Part shown: piece after piece, positions 1 through 6,340 of the stretch | Position numbering within the stretch: position 1 is the first letter of the stretch | Layout of the letters: each line of letters opens with the position of its first letter | NCBI GenBank assembly: GCA_938002705.1 | Contig: CALLAG010000291.1 | Span: 1 to 9,503 of the forward strand | Source: an uncultured Saprospiraceae bacterium | GTDB lineage: Bacteria > Bacteroidota > Bacteroidia > Chitinophagales > Saprospiraceae | Reading direction: 5' to 3' | Length of the DNA: 9,503 nt | Made by a program: the position numbers and the translations under genes | The notes under the pieces: generated by a model | What the model saw: the letters and a program-made list of their open reading frames with translations, nothing else | The model's database searches: none | Told to the model about the DNA's origin: nothing

Positions 1-1779
1 CGTTTTCACTTTACTTGCATGTAACTTATCTACTTGAGCTTGTATTACGTCATCATCTATACGAGAGAATAAGTGTACCGGCTCTGATATCTTATGACCT
101 GCTGCTATCGGTAGCTCGCCCTCTGCGAGTGTATTAGATAATTCTAATAACTCACCATCTTCGGATAGCTTATCTACGTTAAGTAGATCACACATCTTAT
201 CTGAAGTGAACGGCATGAATGGTCTAATGCAGATGCTTATTATCCTGACATACTGTGCCATTAGGTTCATGACCACTTTGACTTGCTCAGGATTTTCTTT
301 TATGTTTTTCCAAGGCTCATTGAATTGGAGGATCTGATTACCGTTAGATGATATCTGCATCAATTGTGTAAGGCCTCCTCGGAAGTCATACTTCCTTAAG
401 CTAGCACATACGGCATCTACATTATCAAATAATCTTAGAATCTCACTATCATGGAAGCTGATTTCTTCTTCATCATCACAGCCTAAGATATCCAGATCTT
501 CATCGAATTCTGGAATGATGCCATCATAATACTTATTGATAAGTACGACGACTCTATTGACGAAATTCGCCAGATTATTGACCAGTTCGTTATTATTAGC
601 ATCTTGGAATCCCTTCCATGTAAACTCGCTATCCTTGGATTCTGGCATGTTCTTGATCATGACATATCGCATGACATCTTCCTGACCTGGAAAATCTTGT
701 AAGTACTCATGTACCCAGACAGCCCAGTTACGAGAGGTAGAGATCTTATCTCCTTCGAGGTTCATGAATTGGTTAGCGGGTACATTGATCGGGAGAATAT
801 AATCGCCGTGTGCTTTGAGGATCGCAGGGAATATTATACAGTGAAATACAATATTGTCTTTACCTATGAAGTGTACGAGAGCAGTATCATCGCTCTTCCA
901 ATAGGGCTCCCACTCTTTGTTATTTTCTTTGGCCCATTGCTTAGTAGCAGAGATATAGCCTATAGGAGCATCTAACCAGACGTATAGCTTCTTGCCTTCT
1001 GCTCCTTCTAGTTCTTGAGGTACATCTACACCCCATGATAAGTCACGTGTCATAGATCGAGGCTGTAGCCCTCCTTCGAGCCATGAGTTACATTGACCTA
1101 TGACATGATTTTTCCAATCTTCAGGGTAGTGTAATTTTTCGTCACCTATAGTTCCATCGTTTATCCACTCCTTGAGCCATTCTTCGCTCTTGTCGAGAGA
1201 TAGAAACCAGTGTGTCGTATTACGCAATTCTGGCTGAGCTCCACTTAATGTACTCTGAGGATTAATAAGTTCTGTAGGGCTGAGCGAAGAACCACAATTC
1301 TCACACTGATCACCGTAAGCTTCAGGATGCTGACACTTAGGGCAAGTACCTTTGATATATCTATCTGCTAGAAACTGTTGAGCTTCAGGATCATAGTATT
1401 GTTCTGATTCTTTCTTGACGAATTCTCCTTTCTCATTAAGTGTTCTGAAGAATGCTTGAGACGTCTCGTGATGTATAGGATCTGATGTCCTATGATACAT
1501 GTCAAATGAGACACCCATCTTATCGAATGTATCCTTGAATAGCTCATGATACTTATCTACGATGGCTTGTGGTGTAGTGTTTTCTTTGATAGCTTTAGTC
1601 GTTATAGCCGCTCCATGTTCATCTGATCCACAGATGAATAGAACGTCCTTACCACTTAATCTTAGAAATCTTACGTATACATCCGATGACAAGTAGGCCC
1701 CAGCTAAGTGTCCAATGTGAAGTGGTCCGTTAGCATATGGTAATGCCGCTGTAACCATGTATCTTTTTATTTCTCTCAT
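1..1779 (-). CDS. metG: Methionyl-tRNA synthetase, 3' end beyond the window
   Basis: This cytoplasmic class I aminoacyl-tRNA synthetase charges tRNA-Met with methionine using ATP. The reading frame runs open from ATG at 1779 to the window edge, giving 593 codons with no stop. The Rossmann-fold signature HIGH is at residues 21-24, within PYANGPLHIGH. A zinc knuckle with two CxxC pairs lies at C146/C149 and C159/C162. The second ATP-binding signature is KISTS (residues 345-349), followed by RNWAVW; this is a variant of KMSKS that I recall as usual for MetRS of this bacterial group. The anticodon-binding helical domain follows. Bacteroidota MetRS is commonly near 680 residues with a C-terminal EMAP/Trbp-like tRNA-binding domain, so about 90 residues are probably missing; this is inferred from family length. 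An in-frame Met at residue 8 is an alternative start. The gene is transcribed away from its neighbour at 1925. Confidence 0.97.
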   Translation of the reverse strand, partial: MREIKRYMVTAALPYANGPLHIGHLAGAYLSSDVYVRFLRLSGKDVLFICGSDEHGAAITTKAIKENTTPQAIVDKYHELFKDTFDKMGVSFDMYHRTSDPIHHETSQAFFRTLNEKGEFVKKESEQYYDPEAQQFLADRYIKGTCPKCQHPEAYGDQCENCGSSLSPTELINPQSTLSGAQPELRNTTHWFLSLDKSEEWLKEWINDGTIGDEKLHYPEDWKNHVIGQCNSWLEGGLQPRSMTRDLSWGVDVPQELEGAEGKKLYVWLDAPIGYISATKQWAKENNKEWEPYWKSDDTALVHFIGKDNIVFHCIIFPAILKAHGDYILPINVPANQFMNLEGDKISTSRNWAVWVHEYLQDFPGQEDVMRYVMIKNMPESKDSEFTWKGFQDANNNELVNNLANFVNRVVVLINKYYDGIIPEFDEDLDILGCDDEEEISFHDSEILRLFDNVDAVCASLRKYDFRGGLTQLMQISSNGNQILQFNEPWKNIKENPEQVKVVMNLMAQYVRIISICIRPFMPFTSDKMCDLLNVDKLSEDGELLELSNTLAEGELPIAAGHKISEPVHLFSRIDDDVIQAQVDKLHASKVKT

Positions 1780-1877
1780 TGTTAACCTTGCTGCAGGATA
1801 AAAAATCTAAATAATATAATTAAGAAATAATTTAAGATGGGATGGACTGCGAAGATATCGTTATTATTTTATATATC

Positions 1878-1885
1878 TAACTTTG
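1878..1885 (+). promoter_or_regulatory. Candidate Bacteroidota -7 promoter box (TAACTTTG)
   Basis: The sequence TAACTTTG matches the Bacteroidota -7 consensus TAnnTTTG exactly. It lies 39 bp before the ATG at 1925 in the 145-bp divergent gap next to metG, implying a 5' leader of roughly 30 nt. No convincing -33 TTG element is visible at the expected distance, so the call rests on the -7 box and position. The rest of 1780-1924 is AT-rich with T runs, and I see no clear matching box for metG on the other strand. Confidence 0.45.
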
Positions 1886-1924
1886 AGTTAATTTATATAT
1901 AAGTTTTTTTAATTTGTTTTCTAA

Positions 1925-2455
1925 ATGAAATATATTCTCGAAATAAAGTCCATGTTAGACTCTCCTCAGAGGATAGATCATCGTAACAGAATCGTGGCAT
2001 ATGTAGGAGAAGACAGCCAGAAGTGGAAAGCTCTTATGAGTCTATTCCTCGATCATAAGTGGCACTGGAGATATAATCAGCGAGCAGCATGGTCTATAGG
2101 CGTCTTAGGGAGGAGGTACCCTAAGATGATACAACCATATCATGACCGACTAGTAGAGACGCTAAGTAATCCATCTCATGATGCTCAGATCAGGAATATC
2201 ATCAGAATATATGAAGACATCGCGATACCTGAGTCGATAGAGGGCCATCTATATGAGAAGTGTTACAGCTTCTTAAGCAACCCTCAGAATGCCATTGCTA
2301 TACGCTGTTTTTCTATGACGGTCATGTCTAAGATAGCAGAAAAATATCCCGACCTAAGGCCAGAGTTAGTAGCGGAGATAGAAGAACATCTACCTCATGG
2401 CTCCTCAGGATTCAAAAATAGAGGTCAGAAGATTGTCAATAGATTTAAAGAATAA
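1925..2455 (+). CDS. HEAT/ARM-like helical repeat protein, function unknown
   Basis: This 176-residue soluble protein has no signal peptide or membrane segment. It reads as a series of amphipathic helices of HEAT/ARM character. Examples are the stretch around residues 53-70 (YNQRAAWSIGVLGRRYP), a following helix with HDAQIRNIIRIYEDI (about 85-99), and a late repeat with AIAIRCFSMTVMSKIAEKYP (about 123-142). The C-terminal part carries a Gly-rich turn (HGSSGFKNRGQKI). The pattern of aromatic and Arg-rich helix starts followed by Tyr-Pro ends resembles small Bacteroidota-specific conserved hypotheticals with an ARM-repeat fold; that family assignment is from memory. Such proteins are likely to be binding scaffolds, but no partner can be named. 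The MOSC gene begins 25 nt downstream on the same strand, so the two are probably co-transcribed from the promoter box near 1878. No enzyme motif is visible. Confidence 0.8.
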   Translation: MKYILEIKSMLDSPQRIDHRNRIVAYVGEDSQKWKALMSLFLDHKWHWRYNQRAAWSIGVLGRRYPKMIQPYHDRLVETLSNPSHDAQIRNIIRIYEDIAIPESIEGHLYEKCYSFLSNPQNAIAIRCFSMTVMSKIAEKYPDLRPELVAEIEEHLPHGSSGFKNRGQKIVNRFKE

Positions 2456-2480
2456 AGTTTTTTTACTGTAAATAGTAGAT

Positions 2481-3272
2481 ATGCAACACATTGTCAAAGA
2501 GTTATGGATATATCCTATCAAATCATTAGGTGGAATACAGCTTGAAGCCGCGATGGCCTTATCAGAGGGATTTCAATATGATAGAAGATGGATGCTCGTA
2601 GACAATGATGGCAAATTTATTACTCAGCGAGAACATCATATATTAGCAACATATACCTGCGAGATGGATAAGGATAATCTTATTGTAAAAAATAAGAATG
2701 CAAGCGTTACCATCCCATTAGAGCAGCAACAAGATAACATCGTCAGTGTCAAGGTATGGGATAGTGAATTAGACACTCACGAGGTAGATAGTAATATAAG
2801 TCAGTGGTTCTCAGAGCAGCTATCTCAGGATGTACGACTAGTCAGAATGACAGATATATCACATAGAGAAAAAGTAATCAAAAAAGAACCCTATACCACA
2901 CAAGTCAGCCTCGCTGATGGATATCCATATCTCATAATAGGTGAGCAAAGTATGAGGACGCTCAATGAAAAATTAGATGACCCAATAGATCATATCCGGT
3001 TCAGAGCTAATATTATCATATCATCTGAGATAGCTCATGAGGAAGATCATTTGGATAATATAAAAGTAGGTCAAGCAGAATTAAAAGTCATCAAGCCCTG
3101 TGCACGATGTGTAGTGATTACGATAGATAAGGAAGGACAAGCAGGCAAAGAACCCACCAGAACCTTAGCGACTTATCGTAAAGATGGTAATAAGATACTC
3201 TTTGGCGCTAATACTATTTGTATGAAGGAGGGCATGATAAGAGTCGGAGACATCTTAATTATTAATGGTTAA
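2481..3272 (+). CDS. MOSC-domain molybdenum-cofactor protein (mARC/YcbX-like)
   Basis: This 263-residue protein has the MOSC N-terminal beta-barrel domain, with the typical opening IYPIKSLGG (residues 10-18) and DRRWMLVD (34-41), followed by the MOSC domain. The conserved RFRxNI motif is RFRAN at 173-177. The PCARC motif is at 206-210; its last cysteine, C210, aligns with the molybdenum-ligating cysteine of human mARC1 (C273). The segment KEPTRTLATYR and the ending IRVGD fit the family. mARC and YcbX reduce N-hydroxylated compounds, including mutagenic hydroxylaminopurines. YcbX carries a C-terminal 2Fe-2S domain; here it is absent, so a separate electron donor is required if the enzyme is a reductase. 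The final residues Asn-Gly and the TAA stop are read from the repeat that begins at 3262, so the natural C-terminus may have been altered slightly. No signal peptide is present, so it should be cytoplasmic. Confidence 0.9.
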   Translation: MQHIVKELWIYPIKSLGGIQLEAAMALSEGFQYDRRWMLVDNDGKFITQREHHILATYTCEMDKDNLIVKNKNASVTIPLEQQQDNIVSVKVWDSELDTHEVDSNISQWFSEQLSQDVRLVRMTDISHREKVIKKEPYTTQVSLADGYPYLIIGEQSMRTLNEKLDDPIDHIRFRANIIISSEIAHEEDHLDNIKVGQAELKVIKPCARCVVITIDKEGQAGKEPTRTLATYRKDGNKILFGANTICMKEGMIRVGDILIING

Positions 3273-3281
3273 TTGTCAATG
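3262..3281 (+). repeat. Left inverted terminal repeat of the IVP unit
   Basis: This 20-bp repeat matches the reverse complement of 3797-3816 at 19 of 20 positions; the only difference is C at 3277, where the partner has T. Repeat positions 3-11 (AATGGTTAA) encode Asn, Gly and the stop of the MOSC gene at 3264-3272. Confidence 0.75.
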
Positions 3282-3347
3282 GTTAAATATCAATTGTTAA
3301 TTGTCAATGGCTAAATATCAATGGTTAGTTGTCAATGGTTATATAAG
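3264..3347 (+). repeat. Three tandem 28-bp repeats at the left end of the IVP unit
   Basis: Three head-to-tail copies occupy 3264-3291, 3292-3319 and 3320-3347. The first two differ at two positions (AATGG versus AATTG near the start, and GGTTAAATATC versus GGCTAAATATC near the end). The third has AGTTGTC instead of AATTGTC and diverges at its 3' end (ATATAAG). There are no spacers, so this is not a CRISPR array. The first copy overlaps the end of the MOSC gene. Confidence 0.85.
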
Positions 3348-3357
3348 CATAACTCAT

Positions 3358-3380
3358 TAATGATTTACCATTAATCATTA
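3358..3380. repeat. Short inverted repeat beside the four-helix-bundle stop
   Basis: TAATGAT (3358-3364) is matched by ATCATTA (3374-3380), giving a 7-bp perfect stem with a 9-nt loop, all A/T except one pair. It lies 8 bp past the stop of the minus-strand four-helix-bundle gene. It could be a weak terminator or a structured part of the element end; the low GC makes it a weak stem. Confidence 0.35.
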
Positions 3381-3388
3381 CCTAACAA

Positions 3389-3745
3389 CTATTTCAAATT
3401 TTGTTTCGATGTTTTTATAATGCTTGTGATCAATCTGATTATTTCTACAGCAGAGGTATTCAGCTTATTGAATTTCTCAATCTCGATATACTCAGATTGA
3501 TGTAAGAGTTCGAGCCAATAAATGGATTCATTAATTTCTTTCTGAGCGATAGCCATTTTATGAATGAAGTCTTTTTTAGACTCCGCGTGTTCTGCTTCTC
3601 TTACCATAGCTCCCACACTTGTACCACTTCTGAGGATTTGTTTGCTTAAGACATATTCCTTTTGAGTAGTTGATAAGTACTTATATAACTTCACAACATC
3701 TAAGGCAAAAGCAAAACTCTTAGTTTTAACAATATTCTCCCTCAT
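3389..3745 (-). CDS. Four-helix-bundle protein, S23/IVP family
   Basis: This 118-residue all-helical protein is of the family named after 23S rRNA intervening-sequence ORFs (TIGR02436/PF05635). Its length is normal for the family. Recognisable family segments are KSFAFALDVVKLYKYL (about 9-24), LSKQILRSGTSVGAMVREA (33-51), SKKDFIHKMAIAQKEINES (56-74) and YWLELL (76-81). The fold is a bundle of four long helices, and relatives include Avd, the accessory protein of diversity-generating retroelements. The molecular role of free-standing copies is not established; a nucleic-acid-binding or assembly role is an inference. ATG at 3745 is the only reasonable start, directly followed by the expected N-terminal helix. 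There is no close operon partner, and the gene is isolated on both sides by TTAATGG-rich repeats, which is the strongest argument that it belongs to a distinct genetic unit. Confidence 0.92.
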   Translation of the reverse strand: MRENIVKTKSFAFALDVVKLYKYLSTTQKEYVLSKQILRSGTSVGAMVREAEHAESKKDFIHKMAIAQKEINESIYWLELLHQSEYIEIEKFNKLNTSAVEIIRLITSIIKTSKQNLK

Positions 3746-3758
3746 AGTATTTCGACTT

Positions 3759-3781
3759 TATCATTAACAATTAACCATTAA
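3759..3781 (-). repeat. Inner copy of the right-end repeat
   Basis: This is a 23-bp perfect direct repeat of 3794-3816, offset by 35 bp. The two copies are separated by 12 bp that are also TTAATGG-like. It sits 14 bp upstream of the four-helix-bundle start codon, so the gene's leader and any promoter must lie in or beyond the repeats. Confidence 0.8.
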
Positions 3782-3796
3782 CCATTAACCATATAT

Positions 3797-3816
3797 CATT
3801 AACAATTAACCATTAA
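3797..3816 (-). repeat. Right inverted terminal repeat of the IVP unit
   Basis: Read on the minus strand this is TTAATGGTTAATTGTTAATG, matching the left end (3262-3281) with one mismatch. Its AATGGTTAA encodes Asn, Gly and the stop of the convergent hydrolase gene at 3806-3814, the same repeat register as at the left end. Confidence 0.75.
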
Positions 3817-4645
3817 CCCTCGCCTCTGCCCAATCAACCATAGCCTGCAGAACCTTATCTCGCTCAAGCTCCCTTGTAATCTCGTGCTTATGATCTAAGA
3901 GTGGTGTGAATGTCTTATCCGTGGTGGGACTTTCTTGATGTAGTCGCTTACTACCATTAATATCTGCAAGTGTATCATCAGTGCCGTGCATGAGAAGGAA
4001 TGGATAGTCAAATTTGGCCAATTGTGTCTGTAGCCAGTCTGATTGCTTAAGCATCTGATAACCTGTGACAGCATAGATCCCATCAGTATAGACGAGAGGA
4101 TCATTGATGTACTTTCTGACTTCTTCTGGGTCTCTGGATATAGAATTAGGTCGGGCTTTGATCGTTCTCACGGCAGGAAATAATCTGCCTATGATACCAG
4201 CAAATTTCTGTAGGATAGGGGACATGTTATCTACTGATTTGATAAATGGTCCTGACATGATGACACCTTTGAAGAGTGGCGATACCAATTTTTCTTTGAC
4301 GAGATAGGAGAGCATAACGGTGCATCCCATGCTGTGAGAAAACAAGAAATAGGGCTTGTCGAATGTCTTAGATAATTGATCTACGACACTCTTATAATCT
4401 TGGATATAGTTATCGAATGACCTGATGTAAGCTCTTCTCTTACCTCCTGATTCTCCATGGCTTCTCTGGTCATATGCATAGAAGTTATATCCAGCTTCAT
4501 TGAAGTAGCGAGCTTCGTAATCATATCTACCGGCATACTCGAATAGGCCATGACAGAATATGATATTGGCATGAGGATCTTGGGATAACCAGGTTCTTGT
4601 TCTGAGTGGTGTACCGTCCCATGATGTAAGATAGTCATTGACCAT
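3806..4645 (-). CDS. Alpha/beta hydrolase, monoacylglycerol-lipase-like
   Basis: This 279-residue serine hydrolase belongs to the Hydrolase_4/S33-like group (lysophospholipase or monoglyceride lipase type). The oxyanion motif HG is at 32-33 (FCHGLFEYAGRY), and YDQRSHGESGG (58-68) is typical of this group. The nucleophile elbow is S-H-S-M-G at 103-107 with Ser105; the first glycine of the usual GxSxG is replaced by serine. The acid is probably Asp224 in HGTDDTLAD, and the base is His254 in LLDHKHEI. A lid segment of about 50 residues lies between 135 and 195. No signal peptide is seen, so it is probably cytoplasmic. The ATG overlaps the gmhA stop by one base (TAATG), indicating translational coupling at the end of the glycan operon. 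Substrate cannot be told; glycerolipid or another acyl ester is the family norm. The last residues and stop come from the adjoining repeat. Confidence 0.88.
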   Translation of the reverse strand: MVNDYLTSWDGTPLRTRTWLSQDPHANIIFCHGLFEYAGRYDYEARYFNEAGYNFYAYDQRSHGESGGKRRAYIRSFDNYIQDYKSVVDQLSKTFDKPYFLFSHSMGCTVMLSYLVKEKLVSPLFKGVIMSGPFIKSVDNMSPILQKFAGIIGRLFPAVRTIKARPNSISRDPEEVRKYINDPLVYTDGIYAVTGYQMLKQSDWLQTQLAKFDYPFLLMHGTDDTLADINGSKRLHQESPTTDKTFTPLLDHKHEITRELERDKVLQAMVDWAEARVNG

Positions 4646-5214
4646 TAGGCAAATAATTTGTGTTCGACTTGCTCACATATGATATGACCTATGAGCATGT
4701 ACGCTTCTTGTATTCTGGCAGTATCTGTTGATGGAATAAGAATCGAGACGTCAGATTTATTGTGAAAATCTGTAGCACTATCCCCTGATATCGTAATGAT
4801 TTTCATACCTAATTCTTTTGCTTTTGAGATGGCATTATTGACATTAGGAGATCGTCCGCTGGTCGATATGGCTATGAGGATATCGCCTTGCTGTCCTTTA
4901 GCTTCTAGCAGCCTTGCGTAGGCATCTTCGTAACTGTAGTCGTTAGATATTGCCGTCAAGGCACTGCCATTATTGTGTAGTGCATCAGCATTAAGTGGTC
5001 TTCTATCTATCTTAAATCTTCCACTCAGTTCTGCTGCCAGATGTTCTGAGTCAGCAGCGCTGCCACCATTACCACAGAAGAGCACTTTGTGATTGTTCTG
5101 ATAAGCGCTGACTATCATATCTATAGATGTTTGTATAGTCGATAGCTTACTCTCAGACTGGAGAATAGTATTGATACAATTAAGATGTTGCTCTATGCTT
5201 TGCTTGATGATCAC
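4645..5214 (-). CDS. gmhA: SIS-domain phosphoheptose isomerase, GmhA-like
   Basis: This 189-residue cytoplasmic enzyme is predicted to convert sedoheptulose 7-phosphate to D-glycero-D-manno-heptose 7-phosphate, the first step toward ADP- or GDP-heptose. The SIS phosphosugar loop CGNGGSAADSEHLAAELSGRF starts at C47 (residues 47-67). His58 and Glu62 in HLAAE correspond to E. coli GmhA His61/Glu65. STSGRSPNV (117-125) is the second phosphate-binding loop. TARIQEAYMLIGHIICEQVE (165-184) supplies Gln169 and His177, matching the metal-site Gln172 and His180 of E. coli GmhA. The start is GTG at 5214, overlapping the upstream GT4 stop by four bases (GTGA); the next in-frame Met would cut off the first helix. 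No hldE-type kinase or adenylyltransferase lies in the window, so the pathway must be completed elsewhere. Other SIS isomerases such as DiaA are possible, but the metal residues favour GmhA. Confidence 0.85.
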   Translation of the reverse strand: MIIKQSIEQHLNCINTILQSESKLSTIQTSIDMIVSAYQNNHKVLFCGNGGSAADSEHLAAELSGRFKIDRRPLNADALHNNGSALTAISNDYSYEDAYARLLEAKGQQGDILIAISTSGRSPNVNNAISKAKELGMKIITISGDSATDFHNKSDVSILIPSTDTARIQEAYMLIGHIICEQVEHKLFA

Positions 5215-6335
5215 AGTGATAATTCTGTAGTAAAGGTATCAAAAAAGCCCTGCCATGACAATTCTTGTTTGATATCAGAAAAATCATGATTAAGTAAGTT
5301 GGGCTTATCGAAGTAGTTGTTAATCTGTTCTGCAATCGATTCCGGATTAGTCTCAGCTATATAGCCTATGTTATGTTTCTCTATGAGCTGAGATAGGCTA
5401 CCTACGTCAGTAACAATGATGTTCTTATTGAAGTGGAGTGCTATAGGGACGACACCGGATTGAGTAGCTGTCTTATAGGGGAGTACGATAAGATCAGATG
5501 CGCAGAAGTATTTTGGTACATCATCGTTAGGAATGTATTTGTTGACCTTGATGATTCTGTCTTTGATATCTAATGATTCTATGAGCTCGTCATACTTCTT
5601 TTCAGATTCGTAGAACTCTCCTGCTATAATGAGTTTTGTATTATGATTTTCCTTAATGTGTCTCATCGCCATGATGAGTAAGTCAAGACCCTTGTATTGT
5701 CTGATAAGTCCAAAGAACAGTAGGTATTTATAATTAGGATCTAAGCCTAATTCGTTAATAGCTTTTTGCTTATCGATGTTATCTCCGTAGTGATCATATA
5801 TAGGGTGGAAGAGTGTCTTGACAGCTTTGTGAGGTGCTTTCTGCTTGACCTCCTCAGTTACATTCTCTGATAGGCAGATAAGATGATCAGTCCTATTAAC
5901 TATAAACTTATTAAGCTGCTGATCACCGATTCTGCTCTCATGAGGCTTGAAGTTATGGACTATCGTGATACGCTTGGTATCTGGCAGGCCCTTCTTGATA
6001 CCTCTCAGTATGGTGCCGAATGCTGGTGCCATGAAGGGCATCCAATATTGTGTGATGACGATATCAGGTTTTTCGGCGACTATTTTTTTTGATATCTTAA
6101 GCCAGTTTAGAGGATTAGTACTGTAGATACCTCTTGTAATCGTTAGGTTAGGTGGAGCGTCATCGGTGGTTAATTGTGTCTTACCTGGAAATAGAAAATT
6201 AGGATATTGCTGAGTGAACGTTATCATCTTACACGTCCATCCATTAGACTGGAATGTACTTGCGAGATTTTCATTAAAGGCCGCAATACCACCTCGATAT
6301 GGATATGCAGGTCCTATGAATATGGCTTTCTTCAT
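5211..6335 (-). CDS. GT4-family glycosyltransferase (GT-B fold)
   Basis: This 374-residue glycosyltransferase has the N-terminal glycine-rich acceptor-side loop GPAYPYRGGIAAFNENLA (8-25) and the nucleotide-sugar-binding C-terminal half. FFGLIRQYKGLDLL (207-220) provides the Arg212/Lys215 pair expected to hold the donor diphosphate. The donor-site segment is LPYKTATQSGVVPIAL (285-300); in this subgroup the first Glu of the classical EX7E motif is not present, with a Gln at 292. No signal peptide or membrane helix is seen, so it should act at the cytoplasmic face of the inner membrane. It begins 5 nt after the GT2 stop and overlaps gmhA by 4 nt. Donor and acceptor cannot be read from the sequence. 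Adjacency to gmhA suggests a heptosyl or heptose-acceptor step, which is inference only. Confidence 0.9.
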   Translation of the reverse strand: MKKAIFIGPAYPYRGGIAAFNENLASTFQSNGWTCKMITFTQQYPNFLFPGKTQLTTDDAPPNLTITRGIYSTNPLNWLKISKKIVAEKPDIVITQYWMPFMAPAFGTILRGIKKGLPDTKRITIVHNFKPHESRIGDQQLNKFIVNRTDHLICLSENVTEEVKQKAPHKAVKTLFHPIYDHYGDNIDKQKAINELGLDPNYKYLLFFGLIRQYKGLDLLIMAMRHIKENHNTKLIIAGEFYESEKKYDELIESLDIKDRIIKVNKYIPNDDVPKYFCASDLIVLPYKTATQSGVVPIALHFNKNIIVTDVGSLSQLIEKHNIGYIAETNPESIAEQINNYFDKPNLLNHDFSDIKQELSWQGFFDTFTTELSL

Positions 6336-6340
6336 CTATC

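Larger units (their letters stand above)
3262..3816. mobile_element. Putative IVP-type repeat-bounded unit with inverted ends
   Basis: This unit of about 555 bp has a single gene (four-helix-bundle protein, minus strand) between inverted terminal repeats. The left end (3262-3281) reads TTAATGGTTAATTGTCAATG, and the right end read from the minus strand (3816 down to 3797) reads TTAATGGTTAATTGTTAATG, so 19 of 20 bases match. Each end is expanded by further internal copies. The unit lies between two convergent genes, and both of these end inside the terminal repeats. No transposase, integrase or reverse transcriptase is present, and target-site duplication cannot be recognised because the ends are low in complexity. 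I infer a non-autonomous or protein-assisted mobile unit. The alternative is a repeat-flanked gene that never moves by itself. Confidence 0.5.

Noticed and set aside
733..747. KISTS instead of KMSKS in MetRS as a possible active-site defect
   Set aside because: The surrounding DKISTSRNWAVW sequence fits the usual form of MetRS as I recall it for this bacterial group, and the rest of the enzyme is intact.
709..975. Plus-strand open frame of 88 codons
   Set aside because: It is antisense to well-conserved metG coding sequence around the KISTS region and resembles no protein family.
3264..3347. CRISPR-like regular repeats
   Set aside because: The 28-bp units are head-to-tail without spacers, and no cas genes are present.
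3389..3745. Avd protein of a diversity-generating retroelement
   Set aside because: No reverse transcriptase, template repeat or variable repeat is in the window; the sequence is of the general S23/IVP type.
5877..6335. Plus-strand open frames inside the GT4 gene (5883-6092 and 6214-6420)
   Set aside because: They are antisense to an intact glycosyltransferase gene and have no family features.
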